The notes beneath the pieces were generated by a model. The model was not told where the DNA came from, did no database searches, and saw only the letters and a program-made list of their open reading frames with translations. A stretch of 64,000 nucleotides of DNA, taken from contig NZ_JACSQT010000009.1 in the NCBI RefSeq assembly GCF_014836495.1, forward strand, positions 130,214 to 194,213. Direction: 5' to 3'. The position numbers and the translations under genes are program-made. This DNA is from Cytobacillus stercorigallinarum (lineage in GTDB: Bacteria > Bacillota > Bacilli > Bacillales > Cytobacillaceae). Shown one piece after another: positions 21,825-32,700 of the stretch (position 1 is the first letter of the stretch; each line of letters starts with the position of its first letter).

Positions 21825-23042
21825 TTGACAATCCTTCTTTCTGTTGCGGTCATCGTGCTGATTGCTATCGTATTTATTTTTCTTCTTTGGGTCGATTATG
21901 CCCTTGGTCGTAAAAAACATTTAAAAACAGTCAACCGAATGAATCCCTCCCCCGCTTACGCTGACTTTGTCCTTTTTGCGGACGGACCTTCATTATTTGA
22001 TGATTATTTTACGGAATTAAAAAAAGCAAAACATCATATCCATATTCTCTTTTATATTGTTAAAGACGAAGGAATAGGACAGGACTTTTTAACTATCTTA
22101 AAACAAAAAGCGAATGAAGGTGTCGAGGTGCGCCTCCTATTAGATTGGGTTGGTAGTTTACCGATTATTCTGAATTTTAAACTCAAAAAAGAGTTACGTT
22201 CTCATGGCATTCAACTATCCTTTGCCCATACACCTACGTTTCCCTTTCTATTTTACAACGTACAAGCAAGAAATCATAGGAAAATTTCTGTAATTGATGG
22301 AAAAGTAGGATATTTAGGTGGATTTAATGTAGGCCCTGAGTATATAAACCTTGACCGTAAACTGACACCATGGCGCGATTATCATTTAAAAATAACTGGA
22401 GAAGGTACACATACTTTACAAAATGTTTTCCTACAAGACTGGGCAGATGCTAGCAATCAATTAGTAAGTAAAACTGCAAAGTATTTCCCAGAAGATATGG
22501 CAAAAGGCAATGTACAACATCAGTTTAAAGTGACTGATGGCGCATTTTTAAAAGAGGAATATGTCACACTGATTGAAAATGCTGAACAATACATTGAAAT
22601 TGGTACACCCTATTTTATCCCCGATGTAGAAGTGATGCAGCATTTATTATCTGCCTTAACAAGAGGAGTAAAAGTAACAATTATGGTCCCGTCTACGAGT
22701 GACCACTTTCTTGTCAAAGAAGCGTCCCATCGTTACTTACGTCCATTACTTAAGGCTGGAGCAGAAGTGTATGAGTATAAAAAAGGTTTTTATCATGCAA
22801 AAGCAATGATCGTCGATGAAGTTGCTGTCGTCGGAACAGCTAATTTTGATAAAAGAAGCTTCTTTCTTAATGATGAAATAAATTTTTATAGCGAGGAGCC
22901 TCATTTTCATAAAGAAGTACGTGAGGTATTTCATAAGGACTTAGGGAATGCAAAAAAGCTGCAATATCAAGATATTTCCGGTTTCAACCTGATGAGGCAA
23001 GGAAAAGAATTATTAGCACGCTGTGTAGATCTCTTTTTATAA
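21825..23042 (+). CDS. clsB: Phospholipase D-family cardiolipin synthase
   Basis: About 405-residue membrane enzyme of the YwjE/ClsB type, transferring phosphatidyl groups to make cardiolipin. One N-terminal membrane helix (residues 2-24) is followed by two HxKxxxxD catalytic motifs: HRKISVID in the first PLD domain and HAKAMIVD in the second, each with its GGFN or GTANFD follow-on. The start is taken as TTG at 21825, 9 nt after GGGAG; an ATG at 21816 directly touches that sequence. It is divergent from fadF and followed 14 bp later by uvsE. Confidence 0.9.
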   Translation: MTILLSVAVIVLIAIVFIFLLWVDYALGRKKHLKTVNRMNPSPAYADFVLFADGPSLFDDYFTELKKAKHHIHILFYIVKDEGIGQDFLTILKQKANEGVEVRLLLDWVGSLPIILNFKLKKELRSHGIQLSFAHTPTFPFLFYNVQARNHRKISVIDGKVGYLGGFNVGPEYINLDRKLTPWRDYHLKITGEGTHTLQNVFLQDWADASNQLVSKTAKYFPEDMAKGNVQHQFKVTDGAFLKEEYVTLIENAEQYIEIGTPYFIPDVEVMQHLLSALTRGVKVTIMVPSTSDHFLVKEASHRYLRPLLKAGAEVYEYKKGFYHAKAMIVDEVAVVGTANFDKRSFFLNDEINFYSEEPHFHKEVREVFHKDLGNAKKLQYQDISGFNLMRQGKELLARCVDLFL

Positions 23043-23056
23043 GGAGCCAATAACTA

Positions 23057-24016
23057 TTGATTTCAATACGTTTCGGGTATGTATCTCATGCGATTACACT
23101 TTGGGATGCCTCCCCTGCAAAAACACTTACTTACGCTCGCTATCAACAATTAAAGGCAAATGAAAGATTAGATAAGCTTAAAGAAATTACTGCCCTTAAT
23201 CTTGCTCACACAAAACGAATGGTTCATTATAATATTGCTCATGAAATCCCATTATATCGCTTATCAAGTTCCATCGTGCCACTTGCTACTCATCCTGACG
23301 TGAAATGGGACTTCCAATCGCCCTTTAAGGATGAATGGTATGCATTAGGTAAACTGATGAAAGACCATCATTTACGCGTAAGCTTCCACCCTAATCAGTT
23401 TACTTTATTCACTTCTCCTAGGCAGGAAGTCACCGAAAATGCCGTTATTGACATGCAATATCATTATGACATGCTTGAAGCGATGGGTTTAAGTGAAACT
23501 GCTATTATCAATATACATATAGGCGGTGCTTATGGTGATAAGATAACCTCATTAAAACGTTTCGAGAAAAATCTTAAAACTTTGCCTGCACATATTAAAG
23601 CGAGAATGACGTTAGAAAACGATGATAAAACCTATAATGCCGAGGAAACACTAGCTGTATGTGAAGAAGAAAAGGTGCCAATGATTTTTGATTATCATCA
23701 CCATATGGCAAATCTCGTGGACAGTCCTTTAATAGAATTATTACCACGCGTGTTTCAAACATGGAGCCCTATGGGTATGCGACCTAAAATCCATCTATCT
23801 TCTCCTAAATCAGATAAAGCCTATCGATCCCATGCTGACTATGTGGATTTCCAGTTTGTAAAACCATTGCTAACGATCATTCGCGAAGTAGGTCAAGATG
23901 TTGATTTAATGATTGAAGCGAAGGCAAAAAACTTAGCATGTTTACAACTTGTTAAAGATGTAGCTTCTATCCGCGGCGTGAAGCGTGTAAGTGGTGGAAC
24001 GGTTGAATGGAAATAG
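23057..24016 (+). CDS. uvsE: UV damage repair endonuclease UvsE
   Basis: 319-residue TIM-barrel metallo-endonuclease that nicks 5' of UV photoproducts and other lesions. Recognisable: [10 protein letters not shown] start, [23 protein letters not shown] and LENDDKTYN with metal ligands, and [10 protein letters not shown]. The start codon is TTG, 10 nt after AAGGAG located at the end of clsB. The pair clsB-uvsE corresponds to ywjE-ywjD. Confidence 0.93.
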   Translation: MISIRFGYVSHAITLWDASPAKTLTYARYQQLKANERLDKLKEITALNLAHTKRMVHYNIAHEIPLYRLSSSIVPLATHPDVKWDFQSPFKDEWYALGKLMKDHHLRVSFHPNQFTLFTSPRQEVTENAVIDMQYHYDMLEAMGLSETAIINIHIGGAYGDKITSLKRFEKNLKTLPAHIKARMTLENDDKTYNAEETLAVCEEEKVPMIFDYHHHMANLVDSPLIELLPRVFQTWSPMGMRPKIHLSSPKSDKAYRSHADYVDFQFVKPLLTIIREVGQDVDLMIEAKAKNLACLQLVKDVASIRGVKRVSGGTVEWK

Positions 24017-24078
24017 TGGACGAGAAACTGTTTGCTGTTATCCAAGTCTATGAATAAATATGTTATAGAAATAAAATA

Positions 24079-24119
24079 AACCTGAAGCAGACTAATGATC
24101 CATTAGTCTGTTTTAGGTT
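24079..24119 (+). terminator. clsB-uvsE terminator
   Basis: 19-bp stem with two G-T pairs (arms 24079-24097 and 24101-24119) and a 3-nt loop. T residues lie in the 3' arm. Confidence 0.65.
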
Positions 24120-24205
24120 CTATCCTAGTGAAAGAATCTCCATGGAAATGCCTAGCAATTCCTGATTGCAGCAAATTCACTCCCCTTTCTTATTGTCCAA
24201 ATCAA

Positions 24206-24240
24206 GAAAAAAGCGCCACTACATTGAGTGGACGCTTTTT
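24206..24240 (-). terminator. argS terminator
   Basis: Minus strand AAAAAGCG...CGCTTTTTT hairpin with inner pairs CCACT/AGTGG and a bulged base. It ends in T6, just after argS. Confidence 0.8.
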
Positions 24241-24245
24241 GTCTC

Positions 24246-25916
24246 TTACATTTTTTCAGGTGCAGATACACCGATTAATGCTAATGCATTTTTCAATGTT
24301 GTTTGCACCGCTTTAATTAGTGCTAGTCTTGCTTTTGATTTTTCAAGCTGCTCGCTATCTAAGACTTTTTCAGCATTATAGAAGCTATGGAAAGTAGATG
24401 CTAAGTCAAAGATATAATTGGTAATTCGGTGAGGCATACGCTTCTCAGCTGCTTCACCTACTGCTTGTGGGAATTCGCCAATTTTCTTCAATACATCTAG
24501 CTCTTTCTCTGCTCCGATTAATGAAAAGTCAGCTTGATCGTCGAGTACTAATCCTTGTTCTTCCCCTTGTCTTAAGATGCTTGAAATACGTGCATGTGCA
24601 TACTGTGCATAATATACAGGGTTCTCGTTAGACTGAGATACAGCTAAATCTAAATCAAAATCTAAATGAGTGTCCGCACTTCTCATCGCGAAGAAATAAC
24701 GAGTCGCATCTAAACCGACTTCTTCTACGAGATCACGCATTGTTACTGCTTTACCTGTACGTTTACTCATTTTCATTTTCTCGCCATTTTTATATAAATG
24801 AACGAGCTGAATAATTTCAACTTCAAGGGCTTCTTTACTATAACCAAGCGCTTGGATGGCTGCTTTCATACGCGGGATATAACCGTGGTGGTCTGCACCC
24901 CAAACGTTAATAACTTTTTCAAATCCACGCTCTAATTTATCTTTGTGATAAGCAATATCTGGTGTTAAGTACGTATAAGATCCGTCATTTTTAATCAAAA
25001 CACGGTCTTTGTCATCACCAAAAGTAGTAGAGCGGAACCATGTCGCACCATCTTCTTCGTATATATGACCATTCTCTTTTAACGCTTCCAATGCACGATC
25101 GATTTTACCATTATGATAAAGTGAAGTCTCTGAATACCATACATCATAAGGAACACGAAAATCTTCCAAGTCATTTTTTAATTTTTCCATTTCATATTTC
25201 AGGCCATACTCACGGAAAGTGTCAAAACGCTCTTGGGCATCGTAATCGACATACTCAGTACCATGTTCTTTAGCAAGTGTTTTACCGATATTAATAATAT
25301 CCTCCCCATGATAACCGTCTTGAGGCATCTCTTTTTCCATACCTAACGCTTGGAAATAACGGGCTTCTACAGAGTAAGCGAGATTATTAATTTGGTTGCC
25401 GGCATCGTTAATATAGTATTCACGTGTAACATCATAGCCTGCCTTCGCAAGAATGTTGGATAATGAATCACCAACCGCTGCCCCGCGCGCATGGCCGAGG
25501 TGTAAATCACCTGTTGGATTAGCAGAAACGAACTCTACTTGAACTTTTGTGCCATTACCTACATTTGTTTGACCGTACGCTTCACCTGCTTCTAACACGG
25601 TAGGAATTAAGTTCGTTAAATAACGATTATCCATATAAAAATTCAGAAATCCCGGCCCAGCGATTTCCATCTTTTCAATTGAAGCTTTTGATTGATCAAA
25701 GTGAGTAATAATATCTTCAGCAATCATTTTTGGCGCTTTTTTTGCAACTCTCGCAAGTTGCATCGCCATATTTGTTGAATAATCACCATGCGTTTTGTCT
25801 TTTGGTATTTCTAGAATCACATCAGGAATTTGTCCTTCTTCTGCCAAGCCAGCTTTAATGACCGCTTGTTTAATTTCCTGTTTCAAATTGTGTTGCACTT
25901 GTTCAACGATATTCAC
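24246..25916 (-). CDS. argS: Arginyl-tRNA synthetase
   Basis: 556-residue class I aminoacyl-tRNA synthetase. It has the N-terminal ArgRS additional domain, the HIGH-type motif HLGH at residues 139-142, a KMSKS-type motif (MKMSKRTG) and the DALR anticodon-binding domain (ARISSILRQ... to the end). The GTG start directly follows the ywiB stop TGA, with GAGGAGG inside the end of ywiB, so the two genes are translationally coupled. Confidence 0.98.
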   Translation of the reverse strand: MNIVEQVQHNLKQEIKQAVIKAGLAEEGQIPDVILEIPKDKTHGDYSTNMAMQLARVAKKAPKMIAEDIITHFDQSKASIEKMEIAGPGFLNFYMDNRYLTNLIPTVLEAGEAYGQTNVGNGTKVQVEFVSANPTGDLHLGHARGAAVGDSLSNILAKAGYDVTREYYINDAGNQINNLAYSVEARYFQALGMEKEMPQDGYHGEDIINIGKTLAKEHGTEYVDYDAQERFDTFREYGLKYEMEKLKNDLEDFRVPYDVWYSETSLYHNGKIDRALEALKENGHIYEEDGATWFRSTTFGDDKDRVLIKNDGSYTYLTPDIAYHKDKLERGFEKVINVWGADHHGYIPRMKAAIQALGYSKEALEVEIIQLVHLYKNGEKMKMSKRTGKAVTMRDLVEEVGLDATRYFFAMRSADTHLDFDLDLAVSQSNENPVYYAQYAHARISSILRQGEEQGLVLDDQADFSLIGAEKELDVLKKIGEFPQAVGEAAEKRMPHRITNYIFDLASTFHSFYNAEKVLDSEQLEKSKARLALIKAVQTTLKNALALIGVSAPEKM

Positions 25917-26366
25917 TCAGTTTTCCTCCTCAAATGCAATGGTTAGATGATAGGTCCCTGCTTTAGCTCCTTGCATGTGTAAATCATACATCAAATCAAT
26001 GGAGCCATTGCTTGTCTCTTCTTTAAACTCATGCACCATTCTTTTCGTTAAAGTTTTCAAATTAAACACACCATATGGGGTCGTATAATTGCCTCTTAAA
26101 GATTGATGCATTTTAAATGGCAAGCGCATTTTTATTGAACCACTTCGTAAGATTAAACCGTCATCCTCAGTCATTTTTACAATGGTTTTCACCATGCCTA
26201 CATCCATCTCTTCCTCATATTGAAGATATCTAGCATTCCCTTTTTTATAGTATCGACCAACCGCCGTTAATTCAAAAGTATCCTTACTATTCCCATCATG
26301 GATGGTCGTTTTCACATTTATTTTTACAGGAATTTGATCATCTAAAACTTTCGACAATCCCTCCAC
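25917..26366 (-). CDS. ywiB: DUF1934 family beta-barrel protein YwiB
   Basis: About 149-residue protein of the YwiB/DUF1934 family, a small calycin-like beta barrel. Conserved segments include LQYEEEMDVGMVKTIVK and ILRSGSIKMRLPF. The function is unknown, but the gene is regularly paired with argS. The start is uncertain: GTG at 26366 has poor spacing, while TTG at 26357 lies 10 nt after AAAGGA and may be the true one. Confidence 0.85.
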   Translation of the reverse strand: MEGLSKVLDDQIPVKINVKTTIHDGNSKDTFELTAVGRYYKKGNARYLQYEEEMDVGMVKTIVKMTEDDGLILRSGSIKMRLPFKMHQSLRGNYTTPYGVFNLKTLTKRMVHEFKEETSNGSIDLMYDLHMQGAKAGTYHLTIAFEEEN

Positions 26367-26556
26367 ATCCTTTATACCGTTTCAAACGAAAATTCTATAA
26401 CCTTATTAGTATAAAACAAATTAAAGTTATCTGCCAGTCGTGAATAATTATACAAGAACAACTTTGACCACTAGTATACCCCCAACGACCAGAGTCTTTT
26501 CTGATGAAAAAGACATTATGGAACTTTTTACATCATGCATAAACACAAAATCAAAT

Positions 26557-26595
26557 AAAAAACGAACAAATTCTCTTAATCCGGGAATTTGTTCG
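26557..26595 (-). terminator. speE-speB terminator
   Basis: Minus strand: perfect 11-bp stem CGAACAAATTC / GAATTTGTTCG followed by T6, right after speB. Confidence 0.88.
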
Positions 26596-26606
26596 CATTA
26601 TAAAAT

Positions 26607-27479
26607 TTATTTCACCCAACCTAAAATCATTTCCCGAATAAGCTTACTAGCTGTATTCGCAGTTTGTTCTGACGGGTCATAAATAGGGGCTACTTCGACT
26701 AGGTCACAACCAACAACATTCACATCAGCATGAGCAATCTCATGAATAGAGGCTAAAAGCTCCTTAGATGTGATACCCCCAGCATCAACCGTACCTGTAC
26801 CCGGCGCATGTGCAGGGTCAAGGACATCGATATCAATCGTCACATAAACAGGACGTCCCGCCAATTTTGGTAGTACTTCCTTCAAAGGTGCTAACACTTC
26901 AAATTTAGAAATATGCATGCCGACTTCTTTAGCCCATTGAAACTCTTCTTTCATACCAGAACGAATGCCAAATGAATAGACGTTTGTTGGACCAATGAGG
27001 TTAGCCGCCTTCTTGATTGGTGTACTATGAGAAAGCGGTTCTCCTTCGTAATCATCTCGTAAATCTGTATGTGCATCCATATGGATAATTGCTAAGTCAG
27101 GGTATTTCTTATACATCGCCTTTATGACAGGCCAACTAACTAAATGCTCCCCACCCATACCAATAGGGAATTTGTTATCTGCCAGTAGGCCATCAATGTA
27201 TTCCTCTATCATATCGATACTTTTTTGCGGATTTCCAAATGGTAATGGAATATCTCCCGCATCAAAAAATTTCACTTCTTCTAGTTCGCGATCTAAATAA
27301 GGACTATACTCTTCAAGACCGATGGACACTTCTCTTATTCTTGTTGGGCCGAATCTTGAACCAGGACGATAGCTGACTGTCCAGTCCATTGGCATCCCAT
27401 AAATAACAGCACGGCTGTCTTCATAATGCGGATGACTTTTAATAAACACATTTCCTGAATAAGCTTCATCAAAGCGCAT
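26607..27479 (-). CDS. speB: Agmatinase
   Basis: 290-residue ureohydrolase converting agmatine to putrescine and urea. The manganese-binding motifs are all present: GGEHLVS, MDAHTDLRDDYEG and DIDVLDPAHAPGTG. AAGGAGG precedes the ATG. It is 12 bp downstream of speE; together they convert agmatine through putrescine to spermidine. Confidence 0.96.
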   Translation of the reverse strand: MRFDEAYSGNVFIKSHPHYEDSRAVIYGMPMDWTVSYRPGSRFGPTRIREVSIGLEEYSPYLDRELEEVKFFDAGDIPLPFGNPQKSIDMIEEYIDGLLADNKFPIGMGGEHLVSWPVIKAMYKKYPDLAIIHMDAHTDLRDDYEGEPLSHSTPIKKAANLIGPTNVYSFGIRSGMKEEFQWAKEVGMHISKFEVLAPLKEVLPKLAGRPVYVTIDIDVLDPAHAPGTGTVDAGGITSKELLASIHEIAHADVNVVGCDLVEVAPIYDPSEQTANTASKLIREMILGWVK

Positions 27480-27491
27480 AGAGAGACCTCC

Positions 27492-28319
27492 TTATTCCAC
27501 TAAATCTTGAACAAATTTTGGTAGTACAAATGAAGCCTGATGTAGTTCTTTTGTATAATATTTCGTCTCTATTTCATGGAAACGCTCTTCTTCCACTTTT
27601 AGAGGATCGTGCTTTTTCGAACCGATAGTGAATGCCCATAATCCACTAGGATAAGTAGGGATATTCGCCACATATAGACGTGTAATTGGGAAAATTTCTT
27701 TGACATCCTTTTGAACATTGCGGATTAAGTCTGCTTTAAACCACGGATTATCTGACTGCGCTACGAATAATCCATCTTCCTTCAATGCTTTAGCAATTCC
27801 TGCATAAAAACCTTTTGTAAATAAGTTAACAGCTGGACCTACTGGTTCTGTTGAATCGACCATAATGACGTCATATTCGTTTTCACTTTCAGCAATATGC
27901 ATGAAACCGTCGCCCACTTTTACTTCTACACGCGGGTCTTCAAGCTTTCCTGCAATTTCTGGTAAGTATTTTTTCGAGAATTCAATAACCTTCCCATCAA
28001 TATCTACAAGTGTCGCTTTTTTCACGCTAGGGTGCTTTAACACTTCACGAATAACGCCTCCGTCTCCACCACCGACAACAAGGATATTCTCAGGGTTTGG
28101 GTGAGTAAATAAAGGCACATGAGCGACCATTTCATGATAAACAAACTCATCCTTCACAGAAGTCATAACCATATCATCTAGAAGAAGCATATTGCCCCAC
28201 TCTTCTGTTTCTACCATGTCTAGCTTTTGAAAATCTGTCTGTTCCGTATGTAAAGTTCGATTCACCTTCATCGTGATACCGAAGTTTTCTGTTTGTTTTT
28301 CAGTAAACCAAATGCTCAT
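27492..28319 (-). CDS. speE: Polyamine aminopropyltransferase (spermidine synthase)
   Basis: 275-residue enzyme transferring aminopropyl from decarboxylated S-adenosylmethionine to putrescine. The Rossmann-like nucleotide motif [16 protein letters not shown] is clear, followed by [17 protein letters not shown] and [11 protein letters not shown] with the catalytic Asp. AAAGGATTG precedes the ATG. It is the first gene of the speE-speB operon. Confidence 0.96.
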   Translation of the reverse strand: MSIWFTEKQTENFGITMKVNRTLHTEQTDFQKLDMVETEEWGNMLLLDDMVMTSVKDEFVYHEMVAHVPLFTHPNPENILVVGGGDGGVIREVLKHPSVKKATLVDIDGKVIEFSKKYLPEIAGKLEDPRVEVKVGDGFMHIAESENEYDVIMVDSTEPVGPAVNLFTKGFYAGIAKALKEDGLFVAQSDNPWFKADLIRNVQKDVKEIFPITRLYVANIPTYPSGLWAFTIGSKKHDPLKVEEERFHEIETKYYTKELHQASFVLPKFVQDLVE

Positions 28320-28738
28320 TATTCTTCAATCCTTTCTAAATAAAAAGTGCCTCATTTAACCTTATCGTTCCCGAAAAGCAAAATGACAAACATGAGAAAA
28401 GTATAGAGGATTCTAGCAAAATTGCAAGTGAAAATTTTGTTAAAAAGCAGATACCAGTTAAAGAGTGGAATAGGCTAAATAGAATCTTCACACTGATTAT
28501 TATGAAATTGAACCAGTCTTTGGCTTTTTGGCTCTAGGTTTGAACCGATTTCGATGTTTGCTATCCTGACTTCTCTTTTCTTTTCCTGTCTTTGACTTTT
28601 CTCTCCCTATTTGACCCATTCGGGGGTTTTCAATACAAAGTTTTGATATTCGTGTGATCAAAAATATGCATGTTTAAAATACCCTATAATTTTCAATACT
28701 ATATGTATACGAGACACATTAAAATGGGGGTGGTATAT
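28320..28738. other. Divergent speE/pbpG intergenic region
   Basis: 419 bp without a gene. Pyrimidine-rich stretch at about 28550-28625. Promoters for speE and pbpG must lie here; pbpG is sigF-dependent in B. subtilis, but I could not identify a convincing sigF box. Confidence 0.5.
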
Positions 28739-30817
28739 GTGGAAATCATGACAAATCAACGCTTTAGAAATGCAGGTAAATATTTGCGAGCACTCGTCAT
28801 TTGTAGCTTAGTAGGTTTAGGGTTAGTAGTCTGCCTGCTCATCGGTATTTTCATTTATGCCAAAATTTTAGGTCCTCCTCCACTTGCCGTACCACAATCC
28901 ACTTTGTATATGGCAAGTGACGAGTCTATTATTGGTGAAAGTCACACAGGTGAGAAAAGGTATTGGGCGGATATTACTGATATTTCTCCAGACTTAATCC
29001 ATGCAACGATCGCGATTGAAGACCAGAGTTTTTATGAACATCATGGCTTTGATTATAAAAGAATTGCTGGCGCCTTGCTAGCAGACTTAAAAGCAATGGC
29101 AAAGGTACAAGGTGCGAGTACAATTAGTCAGCAATACGCTAAAAACCTCTTTCTCGATCAAGATAAAACGTGGACTAGGAAAATAAAAGAAGCGTTCTAT
29201 ACCCTAAGAATAGAAATGAGTTACACAAAAGAGCAAATACTAGAAGGCTATTTAAATACAATCTATTACGGTAACAGGGCTTACGGTGCACAAGCAGCTA
29301 GTCAGTTTTATTTTGGAAAAGATGCAGCTGATTTAACTTTGGCTGAATCCGCTATGCTCGCAGGTATTCCAAAAGGACCAAGTGTCTATTCACCTCTTGC
29401 CTCATTTGAGAAAGCAAAACAACGGCAGAAGTTAATCTTAACTTCTATGGTAGAAAATCAATATATTACGAAAGAGGAAATGGCCAATGCTTTCAATGAA
29501 GAGCTTACTTTCGTTGGTGAGCATCAATATTATGTGAACACTGTTGCCCCCTACTTTCAAGATGCAGTCAAAGCTGTTCTAAAATCTCAATTGGATCTTG
29601 ATGAAAGAATGATTGAACTTGGTGGTTTACGCGTTTACACAACCCTAGATCGCCAAAAACAAGAGATAGCAGAGAAAACAATTGAAGAAGTGATGACAGA
29701 AGATACTTCCATGCAAGTTGGGTTCGTATCAATGAATCCTAAAAATGGACATGTGGAAGCAATGGTTGGCGGAACGGATTACGAAGAGAGCTCATTTAAT
29801 AGAGCTTTACAAGCGATCAGACAGCCTGGATCTACAATGAAGCCCCTTTTATATTATGCGGCCATTAAACAAGGGTTTACACCAGCATCAACAGTAATGA
29901 GCAAACCTACAACTTTTCGGTTTGACGATGGACAATCAACCTATGCACCTCACAATTTTAATAATAAGTATGCAGATGGAGAGATTACAATGGCGCAGGC
30001 ACTAGCGCTTTCGGATAATATCTATGCTGTGAAAACCCACTTATTTTTAGGTGAAGAAACACTCGTTAAGACCGCTAAAGATTTTGGTATTCAGTCTAAA
30101 ATGGCCAAAGTTCCTTCACTTGCACTCGGTACATCCGGATTAAGAGTAACAGAGCTCGCCAATGCATACAGCATGTTAGCGAATGGTGGTAAGCGTACTG
30201 ATCCTGTATTTATAACAAGAGTTGAGGATTATAAAGGAGACGTCCTTTACGAGGCTAAGGGATCAAATGAGCAAATATTAGATAAGGATACCGCTTTTGT
30301 CGTAACAGAGATGATGACAGGCATTTTTGATCAGACATTGAATGGTTATGCTAGTGTGACTGGATCCACTATTAGCGATCAACTCACAAGACCTTACGCA
30401 GCAAAGTCTGGTTCGACAGAGACTGATAGCTGGATGGCTGGATTCTCTCCCCAGCTCGTTACCGCTGTATGGACAGGTTACGATGATAATCAAACGATCG
30501 ACCTTGTGAAGGAAAAGGCGTTTGCAAAGACAATTTGGGGGAATTATATGGAAGATGCGCACCAGGGCTTACCCGTCCGCCAGTTTACACCAACAAAAAA
30601 CACGGTGGGCGTTTATGTTGAACCTTCCACTGGCAAACTAGCAACGGAAAATTGCCCTGACAAACGCCTTACCTACTTTATAAAGGGAACCGAACCAACA
30701 GAATACTGTTCGCTTCACCTTCCTGAATATGGTGCAGAGGAAAAACAAATAGAGAAAGAGCCAACTCCTAAGGAAAAAAAGCCTTGGTACAAGAAGATAT
30801 TACCATGGACTTCATAA
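28739..30817 (+). CDS. pbpG: Class A penicillin-binding protein, PbpG/PBP2d type
   Basis: 692-residue bifunctional peptidoglycan synthase. N-terminal membrane anchor at about residues 20-43. A GT51 glycosyltransferase domain follows with AIEDQSFYEHHGFDYKRI and QGASTISQQYAKNL. The transpeptidase has Ser-x-x-Lys STMK, Ser-x-Asn SDN and KSGS motifs, and the C-terminal tail is Lys/Glu-rich. The start is GTG at 28739 after GGGGGTGG, giving MEIMTNQRF, which aligns with B. subtilis PbpG (MDAMTNKR). In B. subtilis this protein helps make spore peptidoglycan and neighbours speE. Confidence 0.92.
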   Translation: MEIMTNQRFRNAGKYLRALVICSLVGLGLVVCLLIGIFIYAKILGPPPLAVPQSTLYMASDESIIGESHTGEKRYWADITDISPDLIHATIAIEDQSFYEHHGFDYKRIAGALLADLKAMAKVQGASTISQQYAKNLFLDQDKTWTRKIKEAFYTLRIEMSYTKEQILEGYLNTIYYGNRAYGAQAASQFYFGKDAADLTLAESAMLAGIPKGPSVYSPLASFEKAKQRQKLILTSMVENQYITKEEMANAFNEELTFVGEHQYYVNTVAPYFQDAVKAVLKSQLDLDERMIELGGLRVYTTLDRQKQEIAEKTIEEVMTEDTSMQVGFVSMNPKNGHVEAMVGGTDYEESSFNRALQAIRQPGSTMKPLLYYAAIKQGFTPASTVMSKPTTFRFDDGQSTYAPHNFNNKYADGEITMAQALALSDNIYAVKTHLFLGEETLVKTAKDFGIQSKMAKVPSLALGTSGLRVTELANAYSMLANGGKRTDPVFITRVEDYKGDVLYEAKGSNEQILDKDTAFVVTEMMTGIFDQTLNGYASVTGSTISDQLTRPYAAKSGSTETDSWMAGFSPQLVTAVWTGYDDNQTIDLVKEKAFAKTIWGNYMEDAHQGLPVRQFTPTKNTVGVYVEPSTGKLATENCPDKRLTYFIKGTEPTEYCSLHLPEYGAEEKQIEKEPTPKEKKPWYKKILPWTS

Positions 30818-30851
30818 TTCGCTCACAAACATGGCAATAGTAGAAATAATG

Positions 30852-30882
30852 AAAAACCTCGACAGTAGCTGCCGAGGTTTTT
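30852..30882 (+). terminator. pbpG terminator
   Basis: AAAAACCTCG and CGAGGTTTTT enclose inner CAG/CTG pairs and a 3-nt loop. The stem and T run are symmetric, so it may work in both directions. Confidence 0.82.
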
Positions 30883-31012
30883 CGTGTCCTAGTTCTATAC
30901 AGTGCTTTGCACTAGTATTAAGTTTACTTTTTTTATCCACATGAAGCAATACTTTGTAAATCCCTTCAATAAACTGTCACAAATACGCCACAATTATGGC
31001 TGAATTTGTCTC

Positions 31013-31519
31013 TTATACTTGCAAATCTGTTTTTAGCTGTTCTGAAGATCTTTCCCACATACCTGCATCATAATCTTGTAAGAATTTTGTTAATACTTCT
31101 TTAGAAGAATCATCCATATGATCAACAATGACTTGACCTTTGATTGATTTATCCATTCGATTCACATGTTCAGGAAGGGACTTATACCCTCTTCTAATTG
31201 AACGATCAACTGTAAATTCACAAGCGGTAACTCCTGCATAATACGTACCTTTTTCTCCGCGTTCTACCGTTACCCAAATTAACCAATACGGCTTTCCATT
31301 AGGGACTTCCTCTTTTGTTTTTAAAAACTTAATTCCTCTTTCTTGTGGGCTGCGGGCATGCATTGCCCCAACCTCGATTGAAGCCTCTTTTTCATTAACA
31401 TCAATAATAACCGGCGAAACATTATCTAAACTAAACGCACCGGCCCCGAATCCACCATGCCCTTCGGTTGGGTCACTTTTAATAATATTAAACTCCATTT
31501 TTTTCTTATTTTCTGCCAT
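31013..31519 (-). CDS. ywhD: YwhD family protein
   Basis: 168-residue protein of the YwhD family found in Bacilli, function unknown. Conserved-looking segments: HGGFGAGAFSLDNVSPVIID, IEVGAMHARSPQERGIKF and KPYWLIWVTVERGEKG. It is soluble, with no signal peptide. The start is ATG at 31519 after AAGGAGGAG; an ATG at 31537 would place the Shine-Dalgarno inside the gene. It begins just after ywhC on the same strand, the usual ywhC-ywhD pair. Confidence 0.88.
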   Translation of the reverse strand: MAENKKKMEFNIIKSDPTEGHGGFGAGAFSLDNVSPVIIDVNEKEASIEVGAMHARSPQERGIKFLKTKEEVPNGKPYWLIWVTVERGEKGTYYAGVTACEFTVDRSIRRGYKSLPEHVNRMDKSIKGQVIVDHMDDSSKEVLTKFLQDYDAGMWERSSEQLKTDLQV

Positions 31520-31537
31520 TTGAAACTCCTCCTTCAT

Positions 31538-32194
31538 CTATGATCTCACAAATAATGTATAAAAGAATGCGCTTAGGTTTTCCATAATCGCTGGAAGTAA
31601 TGTATTCAGGATAGGGCTAATCGTATATTGACTGAGCGGTGTAATCACAAGGATGAGAAAAATAAGACCTCCATAATTCTCAATTGACGTCATCTTCGCT
31701 CGCCAATCATTTGGTACTAAATCCGCTATCACCCGATAGCCATCTAAAGGTGGCAAAGGGATTAAATTAAATATGAAAAGAAGCATATTTAGACCAATAA
31801 AAATATTGAGAAACGCGAGCAACGACTCAGGCACTGTATAACCATTTCCAATTAACCAATACCATAACCCTAAAGCAAATGTAGCCAAAACAAAATTACT
31901 CAATGGACCAGCTAAGGAAACGCACACACCAGCAAGCCTTGGCCTTTTAAAAAAGAAGCGGTTTACAGGGACTGGTCTCGCCCACCCAAAACCCGCTATA
32001 AAAATTAAGAGTGTCCCAATCGGGTCTAAATGACTAATGGGATTCAACGTCAATCTGCCTTGATTTTTTGCCGTTGGATCACCAAATTTATAGGCGACCC
32101 ACGCATGGGCAAGCTCATGAAGAGTGAAGGCAATAATTAACGTGATAGCTACATAGGGAATATCCCTAAGTGGATAGGCTAAAAATTGTTCCAC
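31538..32194 (-). CDS. ywhC: Site-2 protease family membrane metalloprotease YwhC
   Basis: 218-residue M50-type intramembrane zinc protease with about six hydrophobic helices. The zinc motif HELAH is in the first helix pair (FTLHELAHAWVAYKFGD) and the third ligand region NLIPLPPLDGYRVI lies near residue 145. There is no PDZ domain. Substrate unknown; it is the short YwhC class, not the SpoIVFB or RasP class. The start is GTG after AAGGGG. Confidence 0.9.
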   Translation of the reverse strand: MEQFLAYPLRDIPYVAITLIIAFTLHELAHAWVAYKFGDPTAKNQGRLTLNPISHLDPIGTLLIFIAGFGWARPVPVNRFFFKRPRLAGVCVSLAGPLSNFVLATFALGLWYWLIGNGYTVPESLLAFLNIFIGLNMLLFIFNLIPLPPLDGYRVIADLVPNDWRAKMTSIENYGGLIFLILVITPLSQYTISPILNTLLPAIMENLSAFFYTLFVRS

Positions 32195-32417
32195 ACTTTA
32201 ATCCCCTTTTTCAACTCAAAAATGAGTGTTTTATACCTTTTCTTTAACCATATGTAGACCCTATCTTTGTCATACATATTAAAGTATAACGCATTATTCC
32301 TGCAATAAGGAAATCATGCGCTACTATAAATTTGCTTGTCTAAATGAAGAAAATATGGAAAACTTAAAATAATCGTTGTTCAGAAACAGCGCGAATTTCA
32401 TTTAGGAGGAAGAACTT

Positions 32418-32603
32418 ATGCCATACGTAACTGTTAAAATGCTTGAAGGACGCACAGAAGATCAAAAGAAAGCACTCGTAGAAAAAGTCACAGTAGCCGT
32501 GAGCGAAACAACAGGTGCTCCAAATGAAAACATCACTGTATTTATCGAAGAAATGAGCAAGAACCATTACGCTGTTGGTGGCAAGCGTTTGAGCGACCAA
32601 TAA
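32418..32603 (+). CDS. ywhB: 4-oxalocrotonate tautomerase family protein
   Basis: 61-residue tautomerase of the 4-OT family. After removal of Met1 the N-terminal Pro is the general base (MPYVTVKMLEGRT). The RTEDQKKALVEKVT helix and the Ile-Thr-Val-Phe-Ile-Glu-Glu strand are conserved. AGGAGG precedes the ATG. It is a single-gene unit ending in a terminator, and the natural substrate is not deducible. Confidence 0.93.
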   Translation: MPYVTVKMLEGRTEDQKKALVEKVTVAVSETTGAPNENITVFIEEMSKNHYAVGGKRLSDQ

Positions 32604-32620
32604 ATACAAGATTGAAATCT

Positions 32621-32668
32621 ATCGGTACCGATGATCTTAGTTATACGTTGGTGCCGGTTATTTTTTTG
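32621..32668 (+). terminator. ywhB terminator
   Basis: 13-bp stem with several G-T pairs (32621-32633 with 32646-32658), then TTA and seven T. Confidence 0.78.
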
Positions 32669-32700
32669 TATCTGTTTACTACAATAATGTATTGTTGGAT

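Noticed and set aside
24016-25916. T-box leader for argS
   Set aside because: No T-box core was seen, and argS is directly coupled to ywiB upstream.
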